Shown here piece by piece: positions 34,919-44,255 of a stretch of 64,000 nucleotides of DNA (within the stretch, counting starts at the first letter, position 1; the number at the start of each line of letters is the position of its first letter). The notes under the pieces were generated by a model. That model saw nothing but the letters and a program-made list of their open reading frames with translations. It ran no database searches and was not told the DNA's origin. The stretch is from PALSA-968 sp964387075 (GTDB lineage Bacteria; Bacteroidota; Bacteroidia; B-17B0; Aurantibacillaceae): assembly GCA_964387075.1 (NCBI GenBank), contig CAYLVB010000009.1:159208-223207 (forward strand), given 5' to 3'. Both the position numbers and the translations under genes were made by a program.

Positions 34919-35755
34919 ATGATACAAACCGAAGAAATAAATTACAAACGCGTTGAAGAGGCTATTAAATACCTCACCGAAAATTTCAAGGAGCAGCCTT
35001 CTTTGTATGATGTGGCGGACCACACCAACGTGAGTCCTTTCCATTTTCAGAAGATCTTCAGCGAGTGGGCGGGCATCAGTCCGAAGAAATTCCTGCAGTA
35101 CCTTACGGTGGAAGAACTGAAAAAAGAAATTCAAAAGACAAACAATCTTAGCGAGGCTGCCGAACACGTTGGACTATCCACCCAATCGAGAGTGTATGAT
35201 CATTTTGTAAATATAGAAGCTGTCACCCCGCAGGAATTCAAAAGCAAAGGAGAAGGAATAAATATCGAGTACGGCATACATGCCACACCGTTTGGCGATT
35301 GTTTGATCGCGGCGACAGAACGCGGTGTTTGCGCCCTGCATTTTATGGAAGGGAATGAGGATGAACTCGTAAACGGCATCAAAGAAGATTGGGCAAACGC
35401 CTCTATCAAAAAAAATAACAGTTCAACTAAAGCACTGGCGGAAAATATTTTCGAAAAGAACGCCAAAGGAAATATCAACTTATTAGTAAAAGGAACCAAA
35501 TTCCAAATAAAAGTTTGGGAAGCGCTTTTGAAAATTCCTTTTGGATCGGTTGCTTCTTACCAAACCATTGCAAACTTAGTTGATTCTCCCTTGGGCACCC
35601 GCGCGGTGGGTTCGGCCATTGGCGCAAATCCCGTAGCCTGGTTAATTCCTTGTCACCGCGTAATTCGACAGGAAGCCATTATCGGTCAGTACCGCTGGGG
35701 CACTACGCGTAAAAAAGCGCTCATTGGTTGGGAAAAGGCTAAAATGATCGCTTAG
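34919..35755 (+). CDS. Ada-like protein: AraC-type DNA-binding domain + O6-alkylguanine-DNA alkyltransferase
   Basis: A 278-aa fusion. Residues 1-110 form an AraC-type double helix-turn-helix (EQPSLYDVADHTNVSPFHFQKIF, in part). Residues 115-278 are the suicide alkyltransferase, with the acceptor Cys245 in WLIPCHRVI and the typical FGSVASYQTIANLV helix. The N-terminal zinc methylphosphotriester domain of E. coli Ada is absent, so activation by backbone damage is unlikely; the AraC part may respond through Cys245 itself. The ATG at 34919 is used because the longer frame lies upstream of the promoter box and in repeats. Confidence 0.93.
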   Translation: MIQTEEINYKRVEEAIKYLTENFKEQPSLYDVADHTNVSPFHFQKIFSEWAGISPKKFLQYLTVEELKKEIQKTNNLSEAAEHVGLSTQSRVYDHFVNIEAVTPQEFKSKGEGINIEYGIHATPFGDCLIAATERGVCALHFMEGNEDELVNGIKEDWANASIKKNNSSTKALAENIFEKNAKGNINLLVKGTKFQIKVWEALLKIPFGSVASYQTIANLVDSPLGTRAVGSAIGANPVAWLIPCHRVIRQEAIIGQYRWGTTRKKALIGWEKAKMIA

Positions 35756-35926
35756 CTTTTCCACTTATCGGTCTTTTGCAACCACTTGCAAAGTGAATTT
35801 CCCTTTTTCCCGATCAACTGAATCTTTTCTGTGAACTTTCCGTTAAAGTATTAAAGCTGCAATATTACAAGAAGCCATCCGTTACTTACTAAAGGACCTG
35901 TTTATTCATTTTTAAATTTCAATACT

Positions 35927-37387
35927 ATGAAAAGGTTTTTTATCATTTGCATCCTGCTGGCCGCGTTTGCCGGGGGTGTAGCTCAAAACGAATTTGATAT
36001 CTACAAGAATGGTTTGATCTACAACGATACCACCATCAGACAATTAAGGTTCATCGTAGATTCACTGAACCTGAAGTTCAAGGTCTGCGACCTTAACCGC
36101 CAATATTTTGGCAAAGCCCAGGCACGTGCTCATTACGTGGAAGTAGAAAAACGTCGCGTAAAAGAAGCGCAGAAGGATATGGAAAACAATATGGCCTTCG
36201 AAGAATTCGTCCGAAAATACAATTGCACAGCCGAGAAAGACCTGCTGGTAGTTAAATTCAGGTATAAAGACTATGATGAAAAAGATGTGGTTGAGTTCTC
36301 GAGCATAGAAATGGGCGATCAGAACAGCCATGAAATGAATTTCGATGATCCTACCATGTATCATCAATCGTTCAAAGGCAAATGGGCTCATACGTATTAT
36401 GAGAAGTCCGACTACTCGGAAGAATCCGTTTCAGGTTTTTATTTTACTGAGGAATTTAGCTCCCCAAAACTTACACTCCCTTATGCGCGTATGGTGCAGT
36501 ATTCAGAATGTATGGTAGATACAAGCACTGATATATTCCTCGACAAAGCTGAACGTACTGGAAGGTATTACAAAAGCAAAGAAACAAAAAAGGTGAGTGC
36601 TTTCATTGAGATGGTGCATAAAGCAACGGGCATGCCCGAATATGAAGAGGGGGACAACTATTATGAAAAATACGCCATTTGGGATTCGCTGCGGTTCATA
36701 AAGCTCGACAGCGTTTCGAAGACCCCCGCCTTCATCAAATTACTTTCCGATGCGGTGAGTGAAGCAAAGGAAAGTGGCGGCAGCTATGATGAGTTTGAGG
36801 AATATGTAGCTAAATATTATTCCGGAAAAGCCGCGCTCGAAATGAAACGCAATCGCATTGTGGTTGGCGGCTGCAGCATGGATAATAGCCCACGCGTACA
36901 CGCCGCAAACATTGCCGTGCTGGCGGCACAAACCGTGAGCTGGGAAGTTTTTCTTCGAGCGCATTTGAACATTATGAACGACCGCTTTGAGCGCGCGAGC
37001 GACGGGAGCTACGCCTGGGCAGGACGGAAAACATATATCAAGGAATTAGAAGTGCTTGATATAAACCTCACAGATCTGCTGATGGGTATAAGTCTGCGCA
37101 TAGAGAATCCCTCGAAGAACCACTACTATGGAAGCATTGGCAGATTGGGGCGCGCCCTTTCAGAAAGTGAAAAGCCCGCCGAAATAGAAAAGAAAATGCT
37201 GGATATGGTGGCCGACAATACGCTCGATAATTACAATCGCGTGATCATTTACTACTTGTTCCTAAACTACAACTATTATCTCACGAATGCCGATAAGAAA
37301 AAAGAGAACGTAGCGCGCCTGAATGATGCTGTTCAAAAAATGCCGGAACACCTATCAGCCAAAATGAAGGTCACCTACAAAGATTAG
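35927..37387 (+). CDS. Secreted protein of unknown function (486 aa)
   Basis: A signal peptide (MKRFFIICILLAAFAGGVAQ) is followed by a charged, helix-rich protein with many Lys, Glu and Tyr residues. No enzyme motif, lipobox, membrane helix or T9SS tail is visible. Segments such as AHYVEVEKRRVKEAQKDMENN and DNTLDNYNRVIIYYLFLNYNYYL suggest helical repeat structure in the C-terminal part. It is followed 52 nt later by another secreted unknown, so the pair may be co-transcribed. Both may be periplasmic. I do not recognise the family. Confidence 0.7.
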   Translation: MKRFFIICILLAAFAGGVAQNEFDIYKNGLIYNDTTIRQLRFIVDSLNLKFKVCDLNRQYFGKAQARAHYVEVEKRRVKEAQKDMENNMAFEEFVRKYNCTAEKDLLVVKFRYKDYDEKDVVEFSSIEMGDQNSHEMNFDDPTMYHQSFKGKWAHTYYEKSDYSEESVSGFYFTEEFSSPKLTLPYARMVQYSECMVDTSTDIFLDKAERTGRYYKSKETKKVSAFIEMVHKATGMPEYEEGDNYYEKYAIWDSLRFIKLDSVSKTPAFIKLLSDAVSEAKESGGSYDEFEEYVAKYYSGKAALEMKRNRIVVGGCSMDNSPRVHAANIAVLAAQTVSWEVFLRAHLNIMNDRFERASDGSYAWAGRKTYIKELEVLDINLTDLLMGISLRIENPSKNHYYGSIGRLGRALSESEKPAEIEKKMLDMVADNTLDNYNRVIIYYLFLNYNYYLTNADKKKENVARLNDAVQKMPEHLSAKMKVTYKD

Positions 37388-37439
37388 TGATTATACCATC
37401 GGTTAAAAGGGCTGGCAAGCTCTTTGAACCTTTATTGGT

Positions 37440-38054
37440 ATGAAAACACTGACATTAATAATCGCATTTGTGATGTCCTTCGCTATCTCGCTGGGACAGA
37501 ACATGAACCAAGACGCAATTGCCAAAGTTGACAGCTTCCGCAACACGCTTTTACTTCCCAAATTGAAACAGTATGGCCAAAGGGCGGAAAGATTAACGGA
37601 GCTTATTGCTCAATCAACCGATAAAAGTTGTACAAGACAATTTGCCAACCGCTTAGCCGACCTGAGTCATAATTTTATGGGCGAGATCGCTTCCTTGTAC
37701 GAATGTTACGCTCCGTCGCCGCGCACTGATTTTTACGTAGGCGCCGGCTTTAATCCCTGGTATAACCCGGGCTTAGGCGGCTTTGCGGTTTACGATCCGT
37801 TCTACCGTCCGTATTTTGGTCCTTATTACGGTGGCTATGCCTATTATCCTTATGGCCGCGGGTATAATTTCGACTGCCTGCCCACGCTTTTCTACGATGT
37901 AGCGCAGGTAAAGAAATACGCCAACAACATGAGCACCTGGGCCAACCAGAAGAACGTGAGTCGCAAACTAGGCTTGATACAGCAGCGACTGGAAATGATT
38001 AAGAAAATGGAACCTGCCGAGCGAGCCGGTGAACGAGAGGTTTCGGTGAGGTAA
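37440..38054 (+). CDS. Secreted protein with Gly/Tyr/Pro-rich segment
   Basis: A 204-aa protein with a signal peptide (to AISLGQ), a helical N-terminal part (25-95) holding two Cys (SCTRQF and ASLYECYAPS), a low-complexity aromatic stretch YDPFYRPYFGPYYGGYAY (about 121-138), and a helical, basic C-terminus. No family is recognised. The Gly/Tyr/Pro segment suggests a flexible or adhesive surface region. It follows the 486-aa secreted protein in the same direction and precedes a 373-nt gap that contains a long inverted repeat. Confidence 0.65.
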   Translation: MKTLTLIIAFVMSFAISLGQNMNQDAIAKVDSFRNTLLLPKLKQYGQRAERLTELIAQSTDKSCTRQFANRLADLSHNFMGEIASLYECYAPSPRTDFYVGAGFNPWYNPGLGGFAVYDPFYRPYFGPYYGGYAYYPYGRGYNFDCLPTLFYDVAQVKKYANNMSTWANQKNVSRKLGLIQQRLEMIKKMEPAERAGEREVSVR

Positions 38055-38291
38055 TATTTTGTTCGGTCAACCGGTCATCTTTTCAACACCCTGTTCAAAT
38101 CTTTCTACCTTGGTTAACTTCAACTAAAGGCTCGGAAAGGCCTGTAAAATAGCCTGTTTCGGGCCTTCTGTTAATTACCCCCTTTTTTGTTCAAAACCCC
38201 ATTTTACCACCCTCTAGAACCGCCGTATTTTTATTGGATAAGTTAAAATCCTGCCCGGTCATCTCGGCTTCGAGGGAGTCATTACAAGCAC

Positions 38292-38359
38292 CTCGACTAC
38301 GCTCGGTGTGACATGTGCAGGAGAAATAAAAAATGAATGTCAGGTCGAGCGTAGTCGAG
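38292..38359. repeat. Inverted repeat CTCGACTACGCTCG ... CGAGCGTAGTCGAG
   Basis: 14-bp perfect arms (38292-38305 and 38346-38359) with inner TGACA/TGTCA arms and a loop of about 25 nt. It lies about 70 nt upstream of the condensin-like operon, in a 373-nt gap (38055-38427) with no other feature I can support apart from a weak TACCTTGG box at 38106. The arm sequence is a commonly dispersed Bacteroidetes palindrome. Confidence 0.75.
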
Positions 38360-38427
38360 ACCCGTGTAGAAAGCCAACCAGGTGTACAAACCCCGGCCCG
38401 CAACCTGACAGAAAAAAGAGTATAAAC

Positions 38428-39657
38428 ATGGGAATGCAGGTCAATGCCAAAGAAATTCTCTCGTTGTTGTATTACAACCGCGATGTGATCGACTTTTTGT
38501 TCGGTTCGCGCGAGTCGGTTACAGCCAACGAGCTACTCAGTCGTACCGATATCACGCCCGAGCAATACCAAAAGCTGGTGGCCACCGATATTTTGTACGA
38601 ACACCAGCAGGTGGTTGGCCTCAACGACGCGGTGATAGCCATGTTCGAGGATTTCATGGAGATAGGTGAAGTGACCCCAAGCTTCATCAACGATTACATC
38701 AACGAATTAAAACGCAACATCAAATATTATCGCGAGGGCAACGAATACCGTTTCCTGCGCAGCATCAAAAAATATTTAAACCGCATCGGCGTCGCTCTTA
38801 GCAGGGAGATCATCAAGTTGCAGAAGAACGTGGATGATACCTACAAGAACGAAAGCAATTACCGCATCAAGATCCAGAAGCTCGAAGATTATCGTTTAAA
38901 GCGTGATACTATCATCGAGTTCATTGAGCGCACCGAAGAAGTTACTGACGAGACGCGCAAACTTTTTGACCTTACCAACGACCTGGAACTGCACGGCATC
39001 GTGGCCGACCTGCGCCGCAACCTCATTGAGAACCTGGATTACCTGATCGAGATACAGACCGACATCACCGACTACATCAACAAGATCCAATTCCAGCTGG
39101 ATGTGTACAAAAAAGCACAACGCATCAAAGAGGTGAAAGACCAGGGACAACTGCATTACAAGACCAATTTCAAGGAAGTGGTCAACAGCCTGAACCCGAT
39201 CGGTTTCAACGGCATCCGCTCTCCACGTACGAAAATTGCGGTTGACTTCCTTTACATGGACGAAGGTCATGTGATCTGCCAGAAAGTAGCCGAGAAGTAC
39301 AAGATCACCCGCTTGATGGCAAGAAGGCTGGCGGATAAATTACCGTCGAACTTCAAGGACCAGCGTGCTGAGGCCTTTGTGAAATTAGATACATTGACGC
39401 TGTTGAATAAATTCATTGGTCAAAAGAAGAACCTGTTTGAGTTCCTGATGGATTATAAATTCCCGAAAACATTGGGCACGGTAACTTTTGAAGAGCGCAT
39501 CACGCTTTTTGTGGAGATAGCGATGGAGTTTGATAAGAAACTGGATTTTCGTTATACATTGGAGAAATACGAATGGCTGGCGGATGACGGCAAAACAAAA
39601 CGATTAGGATATACGCTGATATTACCCGGAAAAGTAAAAGAGAAAAAGGCGGCGTAG
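38428..39657 (+). CDS. MksF/kleisin-like subunit of a condensin-like complex
   Basis: A 409-aa, all-alpha, charged soluble protein. The N-terminal part (1-110) looks like a winged-helix/helical bundle (AKEILSLLYYNRDVIDFLFG), then long helices (120-250) with KNVDDTYKNESNYRIKIQK, and a C-terminal winged-helix-like part (310-400). Identification rests on position: it opens a three-gene operon with an MksE-like and a DUF3584 SMC-like gene, the place held by the kleisin (MukF/MksF). ATG at 38428 is used; the frame upstream reads through an inverted repeat. The sequence alone would not name it. Confidence 0.7.
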   Translation: MGMQVNAKEILSLLYYNRDVIDFLFGSRESVTANELLSRTDITPEQYQKLVATDILYEHQQVVGLNDAVIAMFEDFMEIGEVTPSFINDYINELKRNIKYYREGNEYRFLRSIKKYLNRIGVALSREIIKLQKNVDDTYKNESNYRIKIQKLEDYRLKRDTIIEFIERTEEVTDETRKLFDLTNDLELHGIVADLRRNLIENLDYLIEIQTDITDYINKIQFQLDVYKKAQRIKEVKDQGQLHYKTNFKEVVNSLNPIGFNGIRSPRTKIAVDFLYMDEGHVICQKVAEKYKITRLMARRLADKLPSNFKDQRAEAFVKLDTLTLLNKFIGQKKNLFEFLMDYKFPKTLGTVTFEERITLFVEIAMEFDKKLDFRYTLEKYEWLADDGKTKRLGYTLILPGKVKEKKAA

Positions 39658-39662
39658 CTCTT

Positions 39663-39682
39663 CCCTCTCCCGCGGGAGAGGG
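39663..39682. repeat. 20-bp palindrome CCCTCTCCCG / CGGGAGAGGG
   Basis: A perfect palindrome in the 65-nt gap between the MksF-like and MksE-like genes. A related sequence lies at 61292. Confidence 0.75.
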
Positions 39683-39722
39683 TTAGGGAGAGGGCCAACA
39701 AATATTTAATTAAAAGACAAAA

Positions 39723-40394
39723 ATGGAAGAAAACATCAACAACGAGAACACCGAAAACACCGGCAACAGCGAGAACAACCAATCGCCCCAGCACTTCGGC
39801 AATATCAAACTTCCCAAGCAGACCCACGATATCTTCGCCATCATGGCGCGCGGGCATTTCATCAGCAGCAACGGAACGAAGGACGGCATGCACCGTCTCT
39901 ACGACATCATCAGCGATCCTGATAATTTCGAGAACCTGCAGAACTATTTCGGACACATACGCTACCGCATTGAGCGCGGCAACAATTATTTCTATTTCTC
40001 GAAGATAGACGAAGCGCCGAGCATCATTGAGAAAAAACTGGAGACCTTCGAAAAATACATTGACATCATCGATCTTTTCGCTTCGATGGACAACAAGATC
40101 ACCATTGGCACACGTTTCCGCACCGGCGAGATCGCCGAAGAGTGTATCGCTAACGTGCGTTTGAAACAAAAGTTGCAGAAGATACCGCTTTACCGTTCGG
40201 AGACCCTGCACAACAAAGTGCGCGAGATCTGCGACCTGATGAGCCGCGATTCTTTCCTGGAGCGGGAAGACGAGCAATCGGAGACCTACAAAGTACTGGA
40301 TTCTTACACCTACCTGCTGGACGTGATCAACGCCATCGCCATTTACGAAGAAGGCGGTGCCGAAGGAGGTTCATCCGGAATTATTTACAACTAA
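39723..40394 (+). CDS. MksE-like subunit of a condensin-like complex
   Basis: A 223-aa soluble protein. After a disordered Asn/Glu-rich N-terminus (1-25) it has winged-helix-like blocks: KQTHDIFAIMARGHFISSN, LQNYFGHIRYRIERGNNYFYFSKID and KLETFEKYIDIIDLFASM. The YRIERGNNYFYFSK pattern resembles MukE/MksE (DUF4194-type) proteins, which bind the kleisin and DNA. It sits between the MksF-like and SMC-like genes, the expected order in MksFEB operons. No nuclease domain is present. Confidence 0.75.
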   Translation: MEENINNENTENTGNSENNQSPQHFGNIKLPKQTHDIFAIMARGHFISSNGTKDGMHRLYDIISDPDNFENLQNYFGHIRYRIERGNNYFYFSKIDEAPSIIEKKLETFEKYIDIIDLFASMDNKITIGTRFRTGEIAEECIANVRLKQKLQKIPLYRSETLHNKVREICDLMSRDSFLEREDEQSETYKVLDSYTYLLDVINAIAIYEEGGAEGGSSGIIYN

Positions 40395-40406
40395 CAAAGG
40401 CCCGTC

Positions 40407-40427
40407 ATGCTGAACTCGTTTCAGCAT
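40407..40427. repeat. Palindrome ATGCTGAA / TTCAGCAT
   Basis: 8-bp arms with a 5-nt loop in the gap between the MksE-like and MksB-like genes. Confidence 0.65.
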
Positions 40428-40460
40428 CCCATAAGGCCGGGCCACGTACGCATAAACAGA

Positions 40461-40479
40461 CCCTGAAACAAGTTCAGGG
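40461..40479. repeat. Palindrome CCCTGAA / TTCAGGG
   Basis: 7-bp arms with loop ACAAG, 34 nt after the previous palindrome and 28 nt before the next start codon. The same core recurs inside a coding gene at 58657. Confidence 0.65.
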
Positions 40480-40507
40480 TGATGAAATAAAAAAATAAAG
40501 AGTAAAA

Positions 40508-43500
40508 ATGATAAATTACAGAATTTTAAACCGCATCGTAGAGATCAACATTGCCAACGTAAAGTACGCGGATATCGAGCTTTGCGGTAACACCTGCTTT
40601 GTGGGAACCAATAACTTTGGGAAGACCTCGCTGCAGCGCGCCATCCTTTTCTTCTACAGCGCCAATAGTCGCGGTTTGGGTATCTCCTCTTCGCAGAAAC
40701 CTTTCGAGGAGCACTATTTCCGTTACGAGAATTCGTTCCTGGTGTATGAGATACAGACCGAAGAGAAAAAGTTCTTTGTGATCGCTTACCGCCACAACAA
40801 GATCTGTTTCCGTTTTGTGGACGCGGAATACAGCCCGGATTTCTTCTTTACCGAGAATGACGAGGCCATGAAAGCCGCCGATGTGTTCAAGAACATTGAG
40901 AAGCGCGGCATCTACATCAGTAACCAGATCGATACCTTCGAACGCTATCGTAACGTGATCTACGGAACTGAGACCGATAAGCAACTGAGCAAATTCTTTA
41001 TCCTGAAAGGGAACGAGAAATACCAGAACATCCCGAAATCTATAACGAATGTATTCTTAAGTTCTAAATCATCTATTGATTCTCGTTTCATCAAGGATTT
41101 CATTGCCAACGCCATTACGAGTGAGACCTCCGGCATCAAGTTAGAGCAGGTAGAGCGCCAGCTTCGCCAGTTCCACGAGAAATACACCGATATTGAAACC
41201 TACCTGAAGAAAGAGACGCAGCAATTGATCGAAATGATCGAGAAGAAGTATGACCAGGTGAAACTGCTGAAAGGATCTCAGTTTGAATTGGCCGAGAAGC
41301 TTGGGAACAGCCTGCGCTACGCCGAGACACAGAACGACAGCATTGTGGCTGAAGTGAACCGCAAAGCCGAAGAACTGCAGCAACACGGTTCTGACTTCGA
41401 ACTGCTGAAGGCCAATATCGAGGACCAGCAGAACAACATCCGCGAGGAGATCGGTTATTACGACCGAACCATCCGCGATTCGAACAAAAAACTGAAAGAA
41501 TACCAGAACCAGGGCATCGACGCGGCTTTGGAAAAATACAACGAGCGTGAGAAGATGCAGGTTGACCTGAACATTGCCCGCAAGGAATATGATTCGCTGA
41601 CCAGCAACGTGCAGAGCATGGAGATGAAATACGCTTCGTTGATGGAACAGGTTGAGAACGAGAAGAACTCCTACATCAACAGTGTGAACGCGCGCATCTC
41701 TCAGCTGTTCAACGATTATAACGAACGCCAGTTGCTTACCAAGAACGATTATAACCGCAAAGAAGGTGAATTGAAAGAACGCCGCGATAAAGTGCTGGAA
41801 GAAGTGAACAACGAGATCACCGCCAAGCAGATCGAGTTCAACGAATTGCGTTCGGAGGAGAAAGTGATCCGCAGCTCGCGTTTCCACGAGCGTGAGATCA
41901 AGGAAATTGAGACCGAGCTGAACGAACTGCGCGCTATTACTTATAAAAACCGCTCAGAGCGCGCTATCAAGAACAACCTCGTGCTTACCCTCCAAAGAGA
42001 ATGGGAGACCGCCGAGCTGAAACTGAAATCTCAACTATCCGACCGCATCGATAAGGCTAACATAGATATTGCCGCCAAAAAAGAAGAGATCCGCCAGATC
42101 GAAGAACGCCTGAATATCCAGGCCGACGCATTCTACGGGTATCTCGAAAAGAACCACAAAGGCTGGCACGACACCATCGGTAAGGTTTGTAACGAGGAGC
42201 TTTTATTCCGTGCCGACCTGAAACCCGAGATCAAAGCCGGTTTGACCGATACGCTGTATGGTATAAGTCTTGACCTGGGCGCTGTGCCCCCGGTCTCTAA
42301 ATCCATTGAAGAATACCAGGGAGAAAAGAACGTATTGCTTGCGGCCCTGCGCGAGATCGAGGATGGCATGCATGCTTACCAGGCTGCCAATACCGAAGAG
42401 AAAATGCTCATTGCCGACCGTTACGGAAAGCAATTGGGCGAACTGAAGGAAGAAGTAAAAGTGCTGGAGTACAGCCTGGAACTGGCCGATAAACGCGAGA
42501 AGAAACTCGTTTCTGAACTGGAAGAGTGGAACCAGAAAGTGAACTCGGAGATGGAATCATCGCTGACCGGCAACCGCCAGAAACAGAATTTACTGGAAGA
42601 AGAACTTTCTATACTGAGCAAGCGTAAGAACATCAATCTTGCCGAATTCAACGAGCAGTTCGACCATTTAAAGAAATACTTCGAAGAGCGCGTGGCCGAA
42701 CTGAAAGAAAGACAGGAAGACGAAGTAAAGGCCCTGGAAGATGAAAAAGCCAAAACCCTGAAAGCCTTCGCCGAAAAAGAAAAAGAACTGAGCGGCGACA
42801 AGGAAGGGAATTACAAGGAAAAAGGCGTTGACAGCAAACAGGTGAAAGAGATCGAAAAACGCATCAAGGAATTGCAGGATAATATACGCGATATCGATCG
42901 TCATTCGCAAATTGTAAATGATTACCTGAAAGATAAGCGTGAGTTGTTTGATAAGCTGCCTGACTTCATCCAGAAGAAAGATGATTTCGTGAAGCAGATG
43001 AACAACCTCAGTAATGACCTGGAAGAAGCCAACCGTAAGTACAACCTCAAACGCATGCAGATCAATAAAGAGAAGCGTGCCATCGAGGAGGAACTGATCG
43101 AGCTGAACAACGGTATCACTTATTTCACCAAGAACTTCCGCGATACGCCGGTGTACAACAAATACGCCGAGATCATTGAGCGCGCAGAGCCCAAGAAAAC
43201 CAATTACAGCGTAATGGATGTTTGTACCCAGCTTTTGAAGAACGATTCGTTCTTTAACGAGGAGTACGGGGCCTTCCAGCGTTATACCAACGAGTTCAGT
43301 GGCAAGTTTCGCCTGGAGAACCACTTTAACTTCATTATTCGTCACGATGCCACGCAGGCTGAGTACGAGCGTTTTGCCGCTTACCTCACCAATTTCGTGC
43401 ATGAGAACAAGATCGAGCTTTCTATTGCTGAGACAGCTACCCAGATCTCACTGGTTACCGATTCGATCGCTACCAAGGTGAAAGAACTGAGCAACCAACA

Positions 43501-44191
43501 GCACAAGATCCAGCATATCATCGCTTTGATCGCGGAAGACTTTAAGAAGGCTGAGTTCGAAGAGAGCAAACTGATCGAGTTTATTAAAATTAAACTTGAG
43601 GAATCAGATAACAAAGTTTACAAACTCCTGAAGAAGATCGAAGAGTTCAAAGACGAGCACGGTCACTTCTACGGAGAAGGGTTGTTCAACACCGACTTCG
43701 CAACCGGCAAGAACCGCGATATCAATCAACGTGCTGTTAAATTACTTGAGCAATTACGTTTAGCCATCAAAGAACAAGAGCAAGAGGAGATCCGCCTGCA
43801 GGATCTGTTCGAATTGAAGTTCAACATCAAAGAAGGCGTGAACGAAACAGGCTGGACACACAAGATCGACAGCATCGGAAGCACCGGAACCGACATCCTG
43901 GTAAAAGCCATCATTTACATCACGCTGCTACACGTATTCATCAAAGAATCTTCGCACCGCAGCAGTAAGGATTTCAAAGTGCATTGCATCATCGACGAGG
44001 TTGGACAGATCTCTGCCCACTACCTGAAAGAACTGCTGAAGTTCGCGAAGAACAGAAATATCATGATGATCAACGGTCTGCCCAACAAGAGCGGATTGGA
44101 GAGTCACTACCGTTACACCTACCAGTTCCGCCGCGAGGAAGACAACTCGGTAAGGATCTTCCCTTCTATTGTAACAGAAGTGGAAGCTTAA
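40508..44191 (+). CDS. MksB-like SMC ATPase (DUF3584 type)
   Basis: A 1227-aa SMC-like ATPase that should form the ring of a bacterial condensin. N-terminal head: Walker A GTNNFGKTS (33-41). Two long coiled coils (about 210-530 and 630-1000) surround a hinge-like block (about 540-600) with HKGWHDTIGKVCNEELL and LYGISLDLG, the mark of DUF3584 proteins as I recall them. C-terminal head: ABC signature-like STGTDILVKA (about 1125-1134) and Walker B VHCIIDE (Asp1163-Glu1164). Both ATPase halves look intact. It ends the operon before a strong terminator; no MksG/JetD nuclease gene follows or precedes. Confidence 0.88.
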   Translation: MINYRILNRIVEINIANVKYADIELCGNTCFVGTNNFGKTSLQRAILFFYSANSRGLGISSSQKPFEEHYFRYENSFLVYEIQTEEKKFFVIAYRHNKICFRFVDAEYSPDFFFTENDEAMKAADVFKNIEKRGIYISNQIDTFERYRNVIYGTETDKQLSKFFILKGNEKYQNIPKSITNVFLSSKSSIDSRFIKDFIANAITSETSGIKLEQVERQLRQFHEKYTDIETYLKKETQQLIEMIEKKYDQVKLLKGSQFELAEKLGNSLRYAETQNDSIVAEVNRKAEELQQHGSDFELLKANIEDQQNNIREEIGYYDRTIRDSNKKLKEYQNQGIDAALEKYNEREKMQVDLNIARKEYDSLTSNVQSMEMKYASLMEQVENEKNSYINSVNARISQLFNDYNERQLLTKNDYNRKEGELKERRDKVLEEVNNEITAKQIEFNELRSEEKVIRSSRFHEREIKEIETELNELRAITYKNRSERAIKNNLVLTLQREWETAELKLKSQLSDRIDKANIDIAAKKEEIRQIEERLNIQADAFYGYLEKNHKGWHDTIGKVCNEELLFRADLKPEIKAGLTDTLYGISLDLGAVPPVSKSIEEYQGEKNVLLAALREIEDGMHAYQAANTEEKMLIADRYGKQLGELKEEVKVLEYSLELADKREKKLVSELEEWNQKVNSEMESSLTGNRQKQNLLEEELSILSKRKNINLAEFNEQFDHLKKYFEERVAELKERQEDEVKALEDEKAKTLKAFAEKEKELSGDKEGNYKEKGVDSKQVKEIEKRIKELQDNIRDIDRHSQIVNDYLKDKRELFDKLPDFIQKKDDFVKQMNNLSNDLEEANRKYNLKRMQINKEKRAIEEELIELNNGITYFTKNFRDTPVYNKYAEIIERAEPKKTNYSVMDVCTQLLKNDSFFNEEYGAFQRYTNEFSGKFRLENHFNFIIRHDATQAEYERFAAYLTNFVHENKIELSIAETATQISLVTDSIATKVKELSNQQHKIQHIIALIAEDFKKAEFEESKLIEFIKIKLEESDNKVYKLLKKIEEFKDEHGHFYGEGLFNTDFATGKNRDINQRAVKLLEQLRLAIKEQEQEEIRLQDLFELKFNIKEGVNETGWTHKIDSIGSTGTDILVKAIIYITLLHVFIKESSHRSSKDFKVHCIIDEVGQISAHYLKELLKFAKNRNIMMINGLPNKSGLESHYRYTYQFRREEDNSVRIFPSIVTEVEA

Positions 44192-44210
44192 GAATTATCA
44201 AACTCTAATG

Positions 44211-44239
44211 AAAAGGTCGCCCGCAAGGCGGCCTTTTTT
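44211..44239 (+). terminator. Terminator of the condensin-like operon
   Basis: Arms AAAAGGTCGCC (44211-44221) and GGCGGCCTTTT (44227-44237) form an 11-bp stem with one G-T wobble and a 5-nt loop, followed by more T. It lies 20 nt after the stop. Confidence 0.88.
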
Positions 44240-44255
44240 AATGGCTGCTGGCTGT

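Noticed and set aside
39552..40277. 241-aa open frame on the minus strand
   Set aside because: It is antisense to the MksE-like gene and part of the MksF-like gene; the sense frames have the domain patterns, and its length follows from their codon bias.
42668..43402. 244-aa open frame on the minus strand, and others at 41141-41887
   Set aside because: They are antisense to the coiled coils of the SMC-like gene; Leu/Val/Phe-rich shadow peptides of Lys/Glu-rich coils.
38428..44191. Complete Wadjet (JetABCD) defence system
   Set aside because: No JetD/MksG-like gene with a TOPRIM domain is present on either side, so only a MksBEF-like call is supported.
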